DNA from: Clostridiales bacterium
GTDB taxonomy: Bacteria > Bacillota > Clostridia > Christensenellales > Aristaeellaceae
Assembly (NCBI GenBank): GCA_015056155.1
Contig: SVGU01000017.1
Location: 1 to 41,763, forward strand
Length of the DNA stretch: 41,763 bases
Direction of reading: 5' to 3'
Under the pieces are notes generated by a model, which made no database searches, was not told the DNA's origin, and was given only the letters and a program-made list of their open reading frames with translations. Below are positions 40,894 to 41,763 of the stretch, piece after piece. The position numbers and the translations under genes are program-made. Every line of letters begins with the position of its first letter. Position 1 is the stretch's first letter.

Positions 40894-41763
40894 ATGGCAA
40901 AGCCGATCAGTCAGGCCATCGACCGGTGCCGGGAGGCGATGGACGCGTATCTGCACCGGGATGTGAACCCGGACATGCATGTGCGGCACTTCCGCGCCTA
41001 CGGGCGGGATGCGTCCGTGTACTATGCGGAGGGGCTCGTGTCGGTGGACTTCCTGCAGCACTATGTCCTCGCGCCGCTGATGCTCCTGCGGGACGCCGAC
41101 TGCGCCGGTCCGCTGGAGGATGCGGTCCATGCCGCCGTATACAACTGCGATGTGCAGACGGCGCGCAGCATTCCCGAGGCTGTGCAGCAGGTGATGAGCG
41201 GCCGTGCGGTGGTGTTCCTGGACGGGATGGGCTGTGCGCTGGGGTTTGACGTGCGCATGTTCGTCCGCCGGGGCATTTCGCCGCCGCTGACGGAGAGCGT
41301 CGTTCTTGGGCCCCATCAGGGCTTCAACGAGTCCATCCGTGACTGCATCACCCTCCTGCGGCGCATCCTGCCCACGCCGGAATTGATCGGCGAGATGCGC
41401 ACGGTCGGGGATGTATTCCCGACCAGCCTGTGCGTCCTGTATCTGGACAAGGCGGTCGACCGGGACAGCCTGAGCCGCCTGAAGGCGCGGTTGGACGGCG
41501 TCCGTACGGATCATGTGCTGTCCATCGGCGCCCTGCAGCAGCTGCTGGAGGACCGTCCCTTTGCGCTCCTGCCGCAATTCGTGCTGACCGAGCGGCCGGA
41601 CCGGGTGGCGTCGATGCTGCTGGAGGGGCAGATCGCGCTGGTGCTGGACGGCTCGCCGCAGGTGATGGTGCTGCCGGCCGGCATCCTGCATCTGCTGCAC
41701 ACGCCGGACGACACCTCCGCCCGCTGGCAGTACGGCAGCTTCATGCGCCTGCTGCGTCTGTCC
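40894..41763 (+). CDS. GerA-family spore germinant receptor A subunit or SpoVAF-like protein (3' end cut by window)
   Basis: GerA-family A subunits sit in the spore inner membrane and help sense germinants. The frame is open from the ATG at 40894 (GGGGAGGT upstream) to the window end, giving 290 residues, the N-terminal hydrophilic domain of a protein usually near 500. Family marks are GRAVVFLDGMGCALGFDVR, the conserved GPHQGFNESIRDC (for GPREGFxESLRxN), and near the end TERPDRVASMLLEGQIALVLDGSP followed by WQYGSFMRLLR. The membrane part lies beyond the window. GerA, GerK and SpoVAF types cannot be told apart here. Confidence 0.93.
   Translation, partial: MAKPISQAIDRCREAMDAYLHRDVNPDMHVRHFRAYGRDASVYYAEGLVSVDFLQHYVLAPLMLLRDADCAGPLEDAVHAAVYNCDVQTARSIPEAVQQVMSGRAVVFLDGMGCALGFDVRMFVRRGISPPLTESVVLGPHQGFNESIRDCITLLRRILPTPELIGEMRTVGDVFPTSLCVLYLDKAVDRDSLSRLKARLDGVRTDHVLSIGALQQLLEDRPFALLPQFVLTERPDRVASMLLEGQIALVLDGSPQVMVLPAGILHLLHTPDDTSARWQYGSFMRLLRLS

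Overview
The window is GC-rich chromosomal DNA from a spore-forming lineage of Bacillota, most likely class Clostridia. The evidence is a division and cell-wall (dcw) cluster running mraY-murD-ftsW-murA-ftsQ-ftsA-ftsZ, a maf-mreBCD-PBP2-minD-rodA elongation operon, a GerA-family spore germinant receptor subunit, a stand-alone Spo0A-type DNA-binding domain, an FMN riboswitch on a ribU transporter gene, and a QueT transporter. Genus cannot be fixed from sequence reading alone.

Layout. Positions 1-9051 (+) hold the division and wall cluster; its left end is cut inside mraY. murG, usually between ftsW and murA, is not there. In its place is a short non-coding stretch with AATGAAT repeats in opposed orientations, a G-quadruplex-type tract and a hairpin. 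ftsA has its own near-consensus promoter and ftsZ ends in a strong terminator. Positions 9192-13180 (+) hold four overlapping or closely spaced genes for secreted proteins of unknown function that share one module, present six times in a 2-1-1-2 pattern. They converge on a class A PBP gene (13161-15569, -). Then come a solute-binding protein and a galactokinase-like kinase (15754-18593), the FMN riboswitch with ribU, and tsaE-tsaB-rimI for tRNA t6A modification and ribosomal-protein acetylation (18631-21176). Next are a divergent pair: an FAD oxidoreductase with a degenerate Rieske-like tail, and a D-2-hydroxyacid dehydrogenase.

Positions 23596-27531 form the most unusual part. A phage-tail-fibre-like protein of 1125 residues ending in an SGNH esterase (-) is divergent from a small cI-like XRE repressor (+). 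The intergenic region has CAAG-N3-CTTG operators repeated about every 28-30 bp over two face-to-face promoters. This module abuts the 3' end of tRNA-Pro(GGG), followed by the Spo0A-C-like gene. No other phage gene, integrase or attachment repeat was seen.

Positions 28416-30361 (+) encode a HAD phosphatase and an iron-sulfur aldo/keto reductase. Positions 39798-30426 (-) form a long elongation operon, maf-mreB-mreC-mreD-mrdA-minD-rodA, with a TetR-type regulator at its end; minC and minE are absent here. The right end has queT (-), a DUF1540 metal-binding peptide (+) and the start of a GerA-family gene that runs off the window.

Together the window encodes both SEDS-PBP machines (FtsW of the divisome, RodA with PBP2 of the elongasome), their cytoskeletons (FtsZ/FtsA, MreB/MreC/MreD) and early lipid-linked wall synthesis (MraY, MurD, MurA). 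Accessory cargo sits between the two blocks.
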